In this document: in pieces, positions 36,000 through 47,392 of the stretch
How positions within the stretch are numbered: position 1 is the first letter of the stretch
How the letters are laid out: each line of letters opens with the position of its first letter
The notes under the pieces: generated by a model
Told to the model about the DNA's origin: nothing
The model's input: the letters and a program-made list of their open reading frames with translations, nothing else
Databases searched by the model: none
Assembly: GCF_000001735.4 (NCBI RefSeq)
Contig: NC_003070.9
Coordinates: 12,394,001-12,458,000 of the forward strand
Source: Arabidopsis thaliana
Taxonomy: Eukaryota > Streptophyta > Magnoliopsida > Brassicales > Brassicaceae
Direction of reading: 5' to 3'
DNA length: 64,000 bases
Position numbers and translations under genes: made by a program

Positions 36000-38985
36000 A
36001 TGGGAGGAAAATCAGAGCCAGCGAAATCGGAATCCATGGCGACGAAGCCAGATCTACTCAACACTAGTTTCTTCTCATTCAAATCCCTAAAATTGAAGAC
36101 GAAACAACAAGAGCTCTTACTCCGTATCTCGATCCTTGGTCTCGTCTACATCTTAGCTTTCATAGCTCGTCTCTTCAGTGTTCTCCGCTACGAATCAATG
36201 ATCCACGAATTCGATCCGTATTTCAACTACCGTACGACTCTTTTCCTCACAGAGAAAGGCTTCTACGAGTTTTGGAACTGGTTCGATTCCGAGAGTTGGT
36301 ATCCTCTAGGTCGAATCATCGGCGGTACTCTTTATCCCGGTCTTATGGTCACAGCTGCGTTAATCTACTGGACATTGCGATTTCTCCGATTCTTCGTTCA
36401 TATCCGTGAGGTTTGTGTGTTAACCGCACCGTTTTTCGCGTCGAATACGACTCTCGTTGCGTATTTCTTTGGTAAAGAGCTTTGGGATACAGGAGCTGGT
36501 CTTGTTGCTGCTGTTCTTATCGCTATTTGTCCTGGATACATTTCTCGTTCTGTAGCTGGTTCGTATGATAACGAAGCTGTTGCGATTTTCGCTCTGTTGC
36601 TGACGTTTTATCTCTTTGTTAAAGCGGTGAACACTGGTTCATTAGCTTGGGCTCTTGCCTCTGCGTTTGGTTACTTTTATATGGTTTCAGCTTGGGGAGG
36701 ATATGTGTTTATTATCAACTTGGTTCCTCTTTACGTGTTGGTGTTGTTGATCACCGGAAGGTATTCGATGAGGCTTTACATTGCTTATAACTGTATGTAT
36801 ATCTTGGGGATGTTGCTCGCGATGCAAATTCGCTTTGTTGGTTTTCAACATGTTCAATCTGGTGAACATATGGGTGCCATGGGTGTCTTCTTATTAATGC
36901 AGGTGTTTTACTTCTTGGACTGGGTTAAGTACCAGCTCAATGACACCAAGTTGTTCCAAACGTTTTTGAGAATAACTGTGACATCGGCTATTCTTGTTGG
37001 TGGTGTTGCTGTGGGTGTTGGAACAGCGTCTGGCTATATATCTCCATGGACTGGTCGATTTTACTCGTTGCTTGACCCGACTTACGCAAAGGATCATATT
37101 CCTATTATTGCATCTGTTTCTGAGCATCAGCCTACTGCCTGGTCGTCATTCATGTTTGACTACCATATTCTGCTCTTTCTTTTCCCTGCGGGTCTTTACT
37201 TCTGTTTCAAGCGTTTGACGGATGCTACGATATTTATTGTCATGTATGGTCTCACTAGCTTGTACTTTGCTGGTGTTATGGTTCGGCTTATTCTCGTCGC
37301 TACTCCAGCAGTTTGTCTTATCAGTGCCATAGCTGTCTCTGCCACTATCAAGAATTTAACTTCTCTGTTAAGGACAAAACAAAAGGTTTCTCAGACTGGT
37401 TCCACGAAAGGAGCTGGTAGTTCAAAAGCTTCTTCAAAGGTGAATCTTTTAGTGTCCATTTTTTTATATTCGTTTGTTTACTTGCCACCTACTTTGAACT
37501 GTAGCAAGCTTCTCTGGAGAAGGAGAAAATTTAATCTTTGTCTTCTATGCCCTAGCAGGTTACACTTGATCAGTCTCAGCCTTTCCAGAAGAATGGTGCC
37601 ATTGCTCTTCTTGTTGGTGTATTTTATTTGCTCAGTAGATATGCTATTCACTGCACATGGGTGACAGCAGAGGCATATTCATCTCCCTCAATTGTCTTAG
37701 CTGCAAGAGGAGCCCACGGGAACAGAATCATCTTTGATGATTACCGCGAGGCATACTACTGGCTTAGGCAAAACACTGCCACTGATGCTAAGATTATGTC
37801 GTGGTGGGACTATGGGTACCAAATCACTGCCATGGGAAATAGAACTGTCATCGTCGATAACAATACCTGGAACAACACTCACATTGCTACCGTTGGACGT
37901 GCCATGTCTTCTTATGAAGATGATGCGTATGACATCATGAGGTCACTTGATGTGAACTATGTATTGGTCGTCTTTGGTGGTGTTACTGGTTATTCTTCAG
38001 ATGATATCAACAAGTAAGTCTCCTTACCTCTCTCACGCATGCTCATCTTCTTTATTACTACTGAAAATCTGGTTTTTGTTGCGAGTCAACCAATTGGTGG
38101 CTTGCTAACGAAATGCCGTTTTGCTTCTTTTTGAAATTTTGACTTATCTGAAATAACTGTGGGTCTGTGCTCATTAATTTTTGACTAGTAGTGAGCAAAT
38201 GAATGGCGTGGGCTAGTATTGAGTTGATCCTTATTAACCAAATATGGGAGTGGTTGGTAATTTAGAAACTAGCTGTTATGGGTAGATTCTACATGTTGAC
38301 TTGTGGCAATTGGTTTGAGTCGTCCACTGAGGTTTAGTTGTTACTACATACATCTCTATATACCAACGAAGATATAATTCTGTTTAACTGGCACGTTAAA
38401 TACCTTTATTGGTCTTCCAGTTCTTAGTGAGTCGTAAGAAAACTTTCTTGATTCAGTTGGTGTGTGTATTTACTGATCTCTTTAACAATAATGTGGGTTA
38501 GGTTCTTGTGGATGGTGAGGATTGGAGGTGGAGTATTCCCAGTGATCAAAGAACCTGATTACCTTGTGAATGGTGAATTCCGTGTAGACAAAGGTGCATC
38601 ACCGAAGATGCTGAACTGTCTCATGTAAGTTCACACTCAAGGATATACTTTTATAAAGGTAAATTTGAGAACGATGCAATTCATCTTAATTGTGTTTGCG
38701 TGTATAGGTACAAGTTATGCTATTACAGGTTCGGTGAGCTGACCACAGAATACGGCAAGCCACCCGGGTACGTTTAACACCTATTTGCGTTTAATTCATC
38801 ATAAGCACATTTTACTTTACATATGAAAAAAGTTGAGCGGTGGAATTATTGGCAGGTATGATAGAGCAAGAGGAGTGGAGATAGGGAACAAAGATATCAA
38901 ACTTGAACACTTAGAAGAAGCTTACACAACATCCAACTGGATAGTTCGTATTTACAGAGTTAAACCTCCTACAAATAGGTTGTGA
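36000..38985 (+). CDS. STT3B: Oligosaccharyltransferase catalytic subunit STT3B
   Basis: Five exons: 36000-37439, 37559-38013, 38502-38624, 38708-38767 and 38856-38985, giving 735 aa. The N-terminal two thirds carries about 11-13 transmembrane segments. The first lumenal loop contains the metal/acceptor-binding motif ([10 protein letters not shown]) and [22 protein letters not shown] and [10 protein letters not shown] follow. The soluble C-terminal part has the WWDYG motif (residues 562-566), diagnostic of STT3, and the sequon-binding region. The enzyme transfers the Glc3Man9GlcNAc2 glycan to Asn in N-X-S/T sequons in the ER. The first ATG is used; a second in-frame ATG is 12 codons on. All splice sites are GT-AG. 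Confidence 0.95.
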
Positions 38986-39355
38986 TGCTTCAATGTTACC
39001 AAAATGGTTTTAGATAGTTGATAGTTTTGAGGAGGAACCACAATTTCGGATTTTCTTGGATATGGTTTTATTTTGATGCAGAGACATTTTTTGTAGTTTT
39101 TCCATCACTTAAGTTGAAACCTATTTGCATTGGTTTTTTCGTCTACTTTTAAAACAAGTTCTGTAATTTAATCTTGGTTTGATCAAGCTCAAAGTAAACA
39201 TGAATGTTGAAAAGTAGAGACACAAGAAACATAAACCGTATTCAAACCAACGAGAATATCGTAAATGAAAACCTAACATGACTTAACTTAATAAAAGAAG
39301 ACTATCAATCCAACCAGTTCGCTTTTGGAAGCATAATGTTAATTCCTAAAAGCTA
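38986..39355. other. Short convergent intergenic region
   Basis: It holds the STT3B 3' UTR and the 3' end of the PAB-like gene, which is transcribed towards it. No further features seen. Confidence 0.5.
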
Positions 39356-41262
39356 CTAAAATCTACGGTATGGGTTCCATAGATTTGGTTGCAGTAGTGG
39401 CTGTGGCAAACTACCGTAGAGGCCGACAAGCGGAGCAGGTGGATATAGTGTTGGACGAAATGGTTGTGGCACCATGAAATTAGGGATAGAGATTGGAGGG
39501 CAACTGTTTGGCATTCTTGATCCGCACATAGAATATGGTTGGAAGTTGTATCCTCTTAATGGAGTTTGTTGAGATAACATTGTTGCCGGAGCGACCACTT
39601 GACTGAAGATAGGTTGTTGGTGAGGACTTGGTGGTGGGTTATTAAATTGAGTTTGTAAATGAAGCTTATGTTGCTCTTTGCATTGTGCCAAAGAAACATA
39701 GATAGGTTTATTTCCCACCATTTTCCCATTCATCTTGAGCATCTGTGTAAGGATAAAAAATTAATTAGTGTGAGTTCCTTGATTAAGAAGGCAACACTAA
39801 AAGACCATTACTTGGTTTACAAACTTACCGCTTTCGAAGCTTCTTCGCTCGTTGAGAACTCAACAAACCCAACACCTTTGCTAATACCATTGGAATGGAC
39901 CATGACCTTCAAAATTCATTAGTTAAATTTATTATTCGTCGTAGTCACAAATCAATCTTTTGCTATTGCATGCGTACTTGCAAGAAGTGATGGTCCCAAA
40001 CTCTGAGAATAATTCTTCAAGCTTTGTGTTATCAACAGAATCATCAAGATTCTTCACATAAAGATTCATCCCTTTACGTGTTTTCATATCCCGTATTATC
40101 TTTTCTAGTTCAAATTTAGCTTTCAAATCCTCAGTTCTATTAGTTTTCCTCTGAGCTCTTCCAACATGCAACTCCTTTTCATCAACTACTACCCCGTTCA
40201 TCTTCTCTATCGCAGTAACCGCGGCCTCAGCCTTCTCGAAGTTCACAAACCCGAACCTTCTAGACTTACCTTCTCCATCTTTCATCACCACCGCGCTAGT
40301 TATCTCCCCAAACTCCCCAAAGAGCCTCTTCAAATCAGCATCCGTCGCAGTCTCCACCAAGTTTTTAACATAAACATTAGTGAAAACCCGAGATTTATCC
40401 CATTGACCACGGCTAACGAATGGACAAACATGAATATGTTGATTGCGGATGAGCGTGCCATTGTGAAAATTGCATGCGGTGTAGACTGAAAGGTCTGAGT
40501 AAAACTGGACGAACCCATATCCTTTGGAAACTCCAGAAGCATCACGAGCCACTTTGCAAGAGAGAACTTTGCCAAATGCAGAGAACATATCGCAAAGTTG
40601 CTTGTTGTCGATAGATTCGTCTAGATTCTTGACAAACACGTTACCTCGTCCACTCATTCTGTTGCTAGGATCACGTTCTGAAAACATTATCCTCATAGGT
40701 TTTCCCTTTAACTTACAATAATTCAGCACCTCCATTGCAGTCTTCGCTGTTTTTCCCCACGAAAAAATAAATAAATCAAACCAATTAACATTCAAATTCG
40801 TTAAAGAAAAATCGACATAATTTAAATCGAAACAAATACACGTGTGCCTAAATAATACTAACAAAAAAAAACTAAAAAGTGTTTTAGATTAGGGAACAAT
40901 CATTGAAAGTAAACTATTTCCTCAACGTAACGACTAAACCCTAGAAACAAGCAACATGATGAAACAATTAATATAGACGAACATATAGAATATTACGACT
41001 TACCTTGAGAACTATGGTTGAAATTAACATATCCATAACCAAGAGACAAGCCAGTGTTTCGGTCGCAACAAACTTTCACTGAAGAAATATCATGAGTGAA
41101 CTCACTGAATTTGGTGTATAAGTCACCCTCTTCGACACTCGAATCAAGATCTCCTATATATAATGTATGCTTCTCAAATTTGTTCTCTGAGGTTCTTATA
41201 GTTGAAACACGTCTTTGTTCTCTGATAATTTTTTTTAAGTATATATCTGGTTCTAAAGTCAT
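39356..41262 (-). CDS. Poly(A)-binding-protein-like gene, truncated and probably frameshifted (At1g34140-like)
   Basis: Exons by eye: 41262-41004 (N-terminus and RRM1: [29 protein letters not shown]), 40746-39978 (rest of RRM1, RRM2 [19 protein letters not shown]3 [16 protein letters not shown], start of RRM4 [16 protein letters not shown]), 39906-39829 and 39742-39356. Plant PABs have four RRMs and a C-terminal MLLE domain that binds PAM2 partners. Here the protein ends in a Pro-rich tail (NLWNPYRRF) with no MLLE domain. At the exon 2 donor the sequence is TGCAA|GTACGC; relatives would need one more G to stay in phase with GTCATGGTCC in exon 3. So RRM4 is frameshifted unless another splice is used. 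Missing one base, the model would be about 497 aa. A broken copy of its 5' end lies inverted at about 46.2-46.7 kb. Confidence 0.75.
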
Positions 41263-42085
41263 ATATATTAAAAAAAAGAAAAAAAAAAAGTCAATTCCTT
41301 ACTAGGATTAGCTTTTTATTTTTCTACTAAGATAATATTAATAATTTCTAATATCAAATAAAAAAATTAAAGATAAGCTTTAACTATTTCGATAAGCTTA
41401 AAGAAATAAGAAAAGTTAACCTCCTCTCACAGTGAGTGCCGGTTTAAGTACAACGATGAATAATGCGATCATTCTATATATGAGAAATTGTTTTTTTTCT
41501 GTATAAAAAGAGCACAAATTGTTTTCTTTTTGTATATATAAAAGAGACACACAAAAAAAATTATACATACAAAAAGAGAATAAAATATTTTCTTTTCAAA
41601 ATTTGTCTTAGGGCACATGAAATATATGAGCTGGTACTGCTCACACTTGGCAACAGATTCGTACCGTTAGATCATAAATATAAATTTGAAACATATGTAG
41701 ATCGTCAACTTATTTGGTTAAACATTAATTTTAACTACAAAGTATAATCGTAAACTTGTTTTGTATTTTATTCAATTCAGAAATTAATAAATAGATCGTC
41801 AAAAACATTATTATCTTTAAGAAAAAAAAAACAATAACATAAGAGGGTTTTCAGAGAAATATGAATAACTATAGTGACTAATATGTAAATAGAGAAACAT
41901 ATGTAGACTCTTGACTAATCCCAACACAGTTTCTCTTCGACGCCGCGTTTTGTCCCCGTCGTTGAACTCTTTTCAACCGGCGTCGAATCTCGTTTCGTCG
42001 CCGTCTCGTTGGCTCTTTTCACCGGCGTCGAATCTCGTTTCGTCGCCGTCATTCGTGTATCCATCTTAAAATTCGAGGCTGATTC
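41263..42085. other. Divergent intergenic region between the PAB-like and pseudouridine synthase genes
   Basis: 41263-41525 is the upstream region of the PAB-like gene and is duplicated, inverted, at about 46195-46480. 41935-42055 shows a short direct duplication (cggcgtcgaatctcgtttcgtcgccgtc repeated at about 41979 and 42023) just before the next start codon, in the likely 5' UTR. Confidence 0.6.
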
Positions 42086-45000
42086 ATGACTATCTCCGAC
42101 GCAAAATCCGATCCCGGCGGCGATGACCGAGACTCTGAAATCGCCAAAGAAACAGAACTAGTGTTTCTCCGTAATCGCGTCAAGGTAAAAATCTCCGTAC
42201 GACTTGTCATCTTCTTAGCTTCTTCAACGTCTCTGTAGTCTCTTCGCTCAATGTTTGTGCCCTTCGTTGTTAAGCATTTTGTTAGTGGAACGATTCGATT
42301 ACACATTGCTTAAAGGTTGAGTTTGAAACTATGTTGAATCTTCGGTTAATTCTCCTGTAGAAACGTTAGATAGTGAAGTTGTTGATTGTTTCATTGTTTG
42401 TTCTATATCTCTCATCAGGAGTTAGAAGTGGAAAATGCTAAATTGTTGTCTCAGGTTTCAAGCTGCCAATGCCAACAGGTGAAGATATACTTAACTTTTG
42501 ATTGACTTCACATTGTTTCGTTTGAAATTGTCAAGAATCTCGGTGTTTTTGTTGTAGATGGAAGTGAAGCATGATCGGTCATTGTCAGATTCCAGTAGCT
42601 TAGTTAGGAGAAGGAGAGTTAGAAAAGGAGATAAGAATAGTATACCGAGTCATCTTATCTCAAAGAGATATGTTGCACTCAAAATCATGTATTTTGGTAA
42701 GAGGTATGTTTTTTGGATTGCTTCTCTTCTTCATGTTATGTCATTGTTCCTAATCGTATGAATGAATGAATTTTTGTTGTTACAGATTTTATGGATTTTC
42801 GGCTGAAGCACAAATGGAACCAAGTATTGAGGTGTGTTTTTGTTCTCTTTGTTTTGTTTGTTAACTAGTAATAACTAATTTGTATTTACATGATGAGTAA
42901 TTTGTGTGTTTCCTGCAGTCAGAAGTTTTTAAAGCACTTGAAAGGACACGGCTTTTAGTTGGGGACAAGAAAGATTCTTGTTACTCGAGATGTGGGAGAA
43001 CAGATAAAGGTGTTTCCTCCACAGGGCAGGTGGCTTGCTTGGGCCTCTCTTGATCTCTAGCATTTTACTCGCAATAGTTTCTTTCGATCTCACTGGTTGT
43101 GTGCCAATGATATAACTACTCATATGATCTCATCAGTTTAAGAACCAATTTCTCATTGTGCTGATGTTTTTCCAAAACCCTGTAATGGGAGCATTCCCAA
43201 ATGTCTATAAGGTAGGCTCGTGGAAGAAGCGATCTCTTATGTCTATTCGATTGTTGATGCAGGTGATTGCTTTGTTTTTAAGATCCAGACTGAAGTCACC
43301 TCCTGGAGACTCTAAAGCCCAAGTGAATGGGAGAACGGGTGAAAGTAAGTTTACTCTGGGAATGTAATTCATTTTGGTGGTTTTCACCCTCTTAATGTTG
43401 TTGCTGTAACTCTCTGATTTCTCTGGTTTAGGACCAGAATATGATTATGTAAGAGTTCTAAATCGTGCTCTCCCTGATGACATCCGAGTTATTGGATGGT
43501 CTCCTGCTCCTATCGACTTTCATGCAAGGTTTGTGTTTTCCCGTTTTTTTTTGTAATCCTTCGTTGTTGTTTGTGCTATTCCGCCCTGACTGCAGAATAC
43601 GTTGTGAACTAGTATTGGATACTGGATGCTTACCTTTTTTTTGTTTCCTTGGGTACAGGTTTAGTTGCTATGCTAGAGAATACAAATATTTTTTCTGGAG
43701 GCAGAACCTGAATCTTTCGGTGCAGTGATCTTTACACTTGTTAATAAAGTCAAAATACTCCACAATTGAAACAATATAGAAGTTAATTTTTATTCGCATC
43801 TTCCTCTAGGCCATGGACTTTGCCGGGAAGAAGTTCATTGGGGAGCATGATTTCAGAAACTTCTGCAAGATGGATGTGGCAAATGTACATTGCTATACAC
43901 GGCGTGTTACTTTCTTTGAAGTCTCCCCTTGTCAAAATAGGTTGGCTTTGGTAAAAGGCACATTTAAGCTGATCTTCTGATCCTCTTTTGATGACCGCTG
44001 ACTACATTAGTATTCTTTGAACTGATTTTGGATCCTATAAAGGCTTAGGTCAACTAAGATTCTTGCTTAAAACCGTAGGATTGTTCAGGTTCTAATGGTA
44101 GACCACTAGTAATATAGGGTTATGACTAATACAATTGTAAAAAATTAAGGGTAGACAAAATCATGTTCTAGGAACAATAGAAATTGCGCATCCTATTGAG
44201 CACAATGGCACCCATTGTTAAACTCACACCAGTCACTACTTTATATACACACATTCTTCTGATCAATTATCTTTTATTATTTTGTCTTTTGGTTCTAAAA
44301 CATCTGATCTTCTTGTTTTTCCTTCTTGTGAAGTCATGAGGGTGATCAGCTTTGCACATTTACAATGAGAGGCAGTGCTTTCCTGTGGCACCAGATCCGC
44401 TGTATGGTCGCCGTGCTATTCATGATTGGGCAGGGCGTTGAATCAGTTGATGTAAGTCACTTGGAAACCTTCATGTTTGTTCCAGTTTCCAAGCTCAATC
44501 CAATCCTTACTTGGGAGGTTTATATATTCATCAAGTGTTGATTTAGGGATGAACTGGCATTTACCCAGGTGATAGATACATTGTTGGACACAAAGAAAAC
44601 GCCAAGAAAACCTCAATACCTATTGGCCTCAGAGATACCCTTAGTCCTCCGTACATGTGAATTCGAAAATGTTGACTTCATATGTTCTCCAGGTAACAAA
44701 GTCTGATTCAGATATCTTGGAAGTGGTTTTAGATTGAGTAGATATGATAATAACAAACCCCTTTTTCATGCCTAAAGGTGCTGCAGAGTCACTGCGGTCT
44801 CATTTCAAGAATGAATCATTGACATACCAATTAGAGTCTGTAATTTATCAGGAGGCTCTCCGAAACTGTTTACCTCTAAGCAACAATGGTACGATACATC
44901 AGTATTTCCTTTACCCTTTACTGTAAATACTAAATAGTAGTAAGATGACTTCTATGAAAGAGAGAATCAACTCAAAATAAAATTTCAGTTTCAACAGAGG

Positions 45001-45237
45001 AAAGCTCATGCAATGGCGTAGAAAAAAAGAAGAAAAGGGCAGAACACGTTCCCCTGTTATCTCGACCAACTGAGCGTAAGTCTTCTTCGAAATCTCACTG
45101 TAAAATGTACATATGCAAATATTGAAATCTCAAATACATGATCCTCTTGCTTTTTTCTTTTTCTTGCAGCGTCGTATGAAGAACGAACTGCGAAACTGAA
45201 ACCAAGGAAAGAAGAAACTTTGGCATGTGTAGTGTAA
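42086..45237 (+). CDS. tRNA pseudouridine synthase, DEG1/Pus3-like (At1g34150-like)
   Basis: Fourteen exons: 42086-42184, 42419-42478, 42558-42703, 42786-42831, 42919-43029, 43263-43344, 43432-43528, 43659-43719, 43810-43940, 44334-44451, 44569-44692, 44778-44888, 44989-45075 and 45170-45237. They give 446 aa with continuous phase. An acidic start and a coiled-coil-like stretch ([13 protein letters not shown]) precede the TruA-type domain. The catalytic Asp is in [10 protein letters not shown] (about residue 146). Also seen are [37 protein letters not shown] and the basic C-terminus [10 protein letters not shown]. TruA/Pus3 enzymes convert U38/U39 of tRNA anticodon stems to pseudouridine. The lysine-rich tail may be a nuclear localisation signal. 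Confidence 0.93.
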
Positions 45238-46194
45238 GGGGGCAATCTCGGCGACCATCAAAAGAATAGAGAGGCTTTGAGTCTGTTGTTTGTAGCAGTT
45301 GATTGTTTGCATTGATTACATATACAGTAATAATATACTAATATATGGTTTTAATATTTCTCTAAGAAATTAAATTTCTGTTAGAGCTGGTCTCTCTAAC
45401 TTATATTGTATGAAACAAATTTTTTTTTTTGCTTTTAAACTTGAGTGTTGTAGGATATACTCTATAACTTTTGATTATAAAAATAACCAAAATTTTATGT
45501 GAGTTTTTCATTTTGGAATAATTAAAATAAGAATTTGTGTATATCGTTTGAATAAGTTAATGCATCTAGAGTCTTTGTAATTTATTGCGGAAAGAGCTTT
45601 TCTAAATTGTAAATCCAAAACTAAAAACAAATTAATATCTAAAACACTAATTAGATAAAATTATCTCAGTTTCATATTTGTCTAGAAATTTAACAATTAA
45701 ATCAAATCTCTTTATAGATTAATTAATATTTATTTATGCTATAAAATACTTCCTATGTTCCGTATTGATTGATTTTTTTTAGCAAAATACATATATTAAA
45801 AATTGATTATAAATGTATTTACAATTTTTTATAATTCTAAACCAATGATATTCAATTTTCTTTTTTGAAGTTTACAATTCATCAATAATAACTAATAAAT
45901 ATTGCATAGAAAACCTAGAAAATCAATATTTTAGAAACAACTTTTTTTTTTAATAGAAAATCAACAAATGATGAACAGAGAAGTAATAAATATAAAAATT
46001 AATATCATTATAAATTAATAGAATATAATTGTCCTAACATTATTAATTTATAGATATATTATTTTAATTTATAGATGTTTTACTATATAAGGATTGATTA
46101 TTAATCTAAAATTTTTAACTCATGATTTATTTCCTTTTAATTTGGGGATTTGCAAAAGTACCATTTTTTTATTACCTTTAATTTAAGGGATTTT
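45238..46194. other. AT-rich intergenic region
   Basis: No gene seen. Sequence near 45750 (cttcctatgttccgtattgattga) is reminiscent of the ends of common plant MITEs, but I could not find a matching opposite end. Confidence 0.35.
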
Positions 46195-46690
46195 CAAAAT
46201 TTGAACTCTCTTTATATATACAAAAAAAAATGTGCTCAAATATAGAACGATTGCACTATCCGCCCTTGTACTTAAACTGGCACTGAGTGTGATAGTAAGA
46301 TAACCTTTATTATCTCTTTATGCTTATCGTAATAGTTAAAGCTTATCTTTAACTCTTTTTCTGTTTGATTTTGGAAATTATTAATATAGTCCTAGTAGAA
46401 AATATAAAAACCTAATCCTAGTAAGGAACTAACTTTTTATATGACTTCAAGACCATATATATAGTACAACAATAGAATTATTTTGCTCTCACCGAATAAA
46501 AGTTATTAGAGAATGAAGACCTATTTTCAACTATGTGAACTTCAGAGAACGAATTTGAAAAGCTTACACTATATGTAGGAGATCTTTATTCGAGTGTTGA
46601 CGAGCGTGACTTATACACAAAATTCAATGAGTTCACTCATGATATTTCTTCAGTTAAAATTTGTTGCGACCGAAACACAGTAGTGGAACC
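46195..46690 (+). pseudogene. Inverted partial copy of the PAB-like gene 5' end
   Basis: The plus strand here aligns to the reverse complement of about 41525-41040. Shared landmarks are gtacttaaactggcact (gtacttaaaccggcact there), atagttaaagcttatcttta, aatcctagtaaggaa and the RRM1 coding stretch gagttcactcatgatatttc with gttgcgaccgaaacac. The expected start codon region reads MTSRPYI then a stop, and the copy ends near 46685, so it encodes no protein. The pseudouridine synthase gene lies between the two arms. Confidence 0.88.
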
Positions 46691-47392
46691 AGAATAACTA
46701 TCCATCATAGTTAAAACTAAATCATCATACAACTCGTGAATATTAGATTCAAATTAGTTAATAAATTTTTATATTCAAAAATTAATATATAAGTACATGA
46801 TATAAACTAATCTGGAACATAGAAAGAAGCTAAATCAGTGTTAGACTAACTAAAAATAAATGTAAATATATTAGGTTAAATTCATATTAATGGACCTAAT
46901 TATGGTATACTTACTTAAAATAAATTTTAAAATATTATGTATAAGTATTAAGAACACTATAAATATTAATTAGACTTTCACTTGTAATCTTGTAACTTAA
47001 AAATAGTACATGGGTCGATTATCTTTTTGGGATGGGTCAATTTAATATTTTTAATAAAAAGTTAAGCTATTTTTAAAAATTCCATTGGGGTCAGTTGATC
47101 AATAGTCAATACTGTTGGGAACTTACGTCTAAGCCCACACTTCCATTATGGTTGTTCTAGTAAATTGATAATAAACTATAAAGGTAAATTAGGTGTGATT
47201 TATATGACCAGTGAAAAATTTCCCTTAACGTTAAATATGTGTTGTCAAGAATGTTAAGAAACATGAATGGCCATGAAAACTGATTCATTTTTGGTTTGAT
47301 TTCGGTTTAAAAAAAAACAAAACCGATCAAGCAATCCCTTATACCAACTGATTCGTGAGCCCGGTTTAATTTGGTGCAGCCCCGTCAATGGA
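46691..47392. other. Intergenic, PPR gene promoter side
   Basis: AT-rich, no gene or repeat recognised. CAT-rich sequence near 47270-47340 precedes the PPR start. Confidence 0.4.

Noticed and set aside
42049-42306. Minus-strand open frame over the pseudouridine synthase first exon
   Set aside because: Shadow of the real plus-strand coding sequence.
45740-46080. Possible degraded MITE (cttcctatgttccgta start)
   Set aside because: No matching opposite terminus or target duplication could be found.
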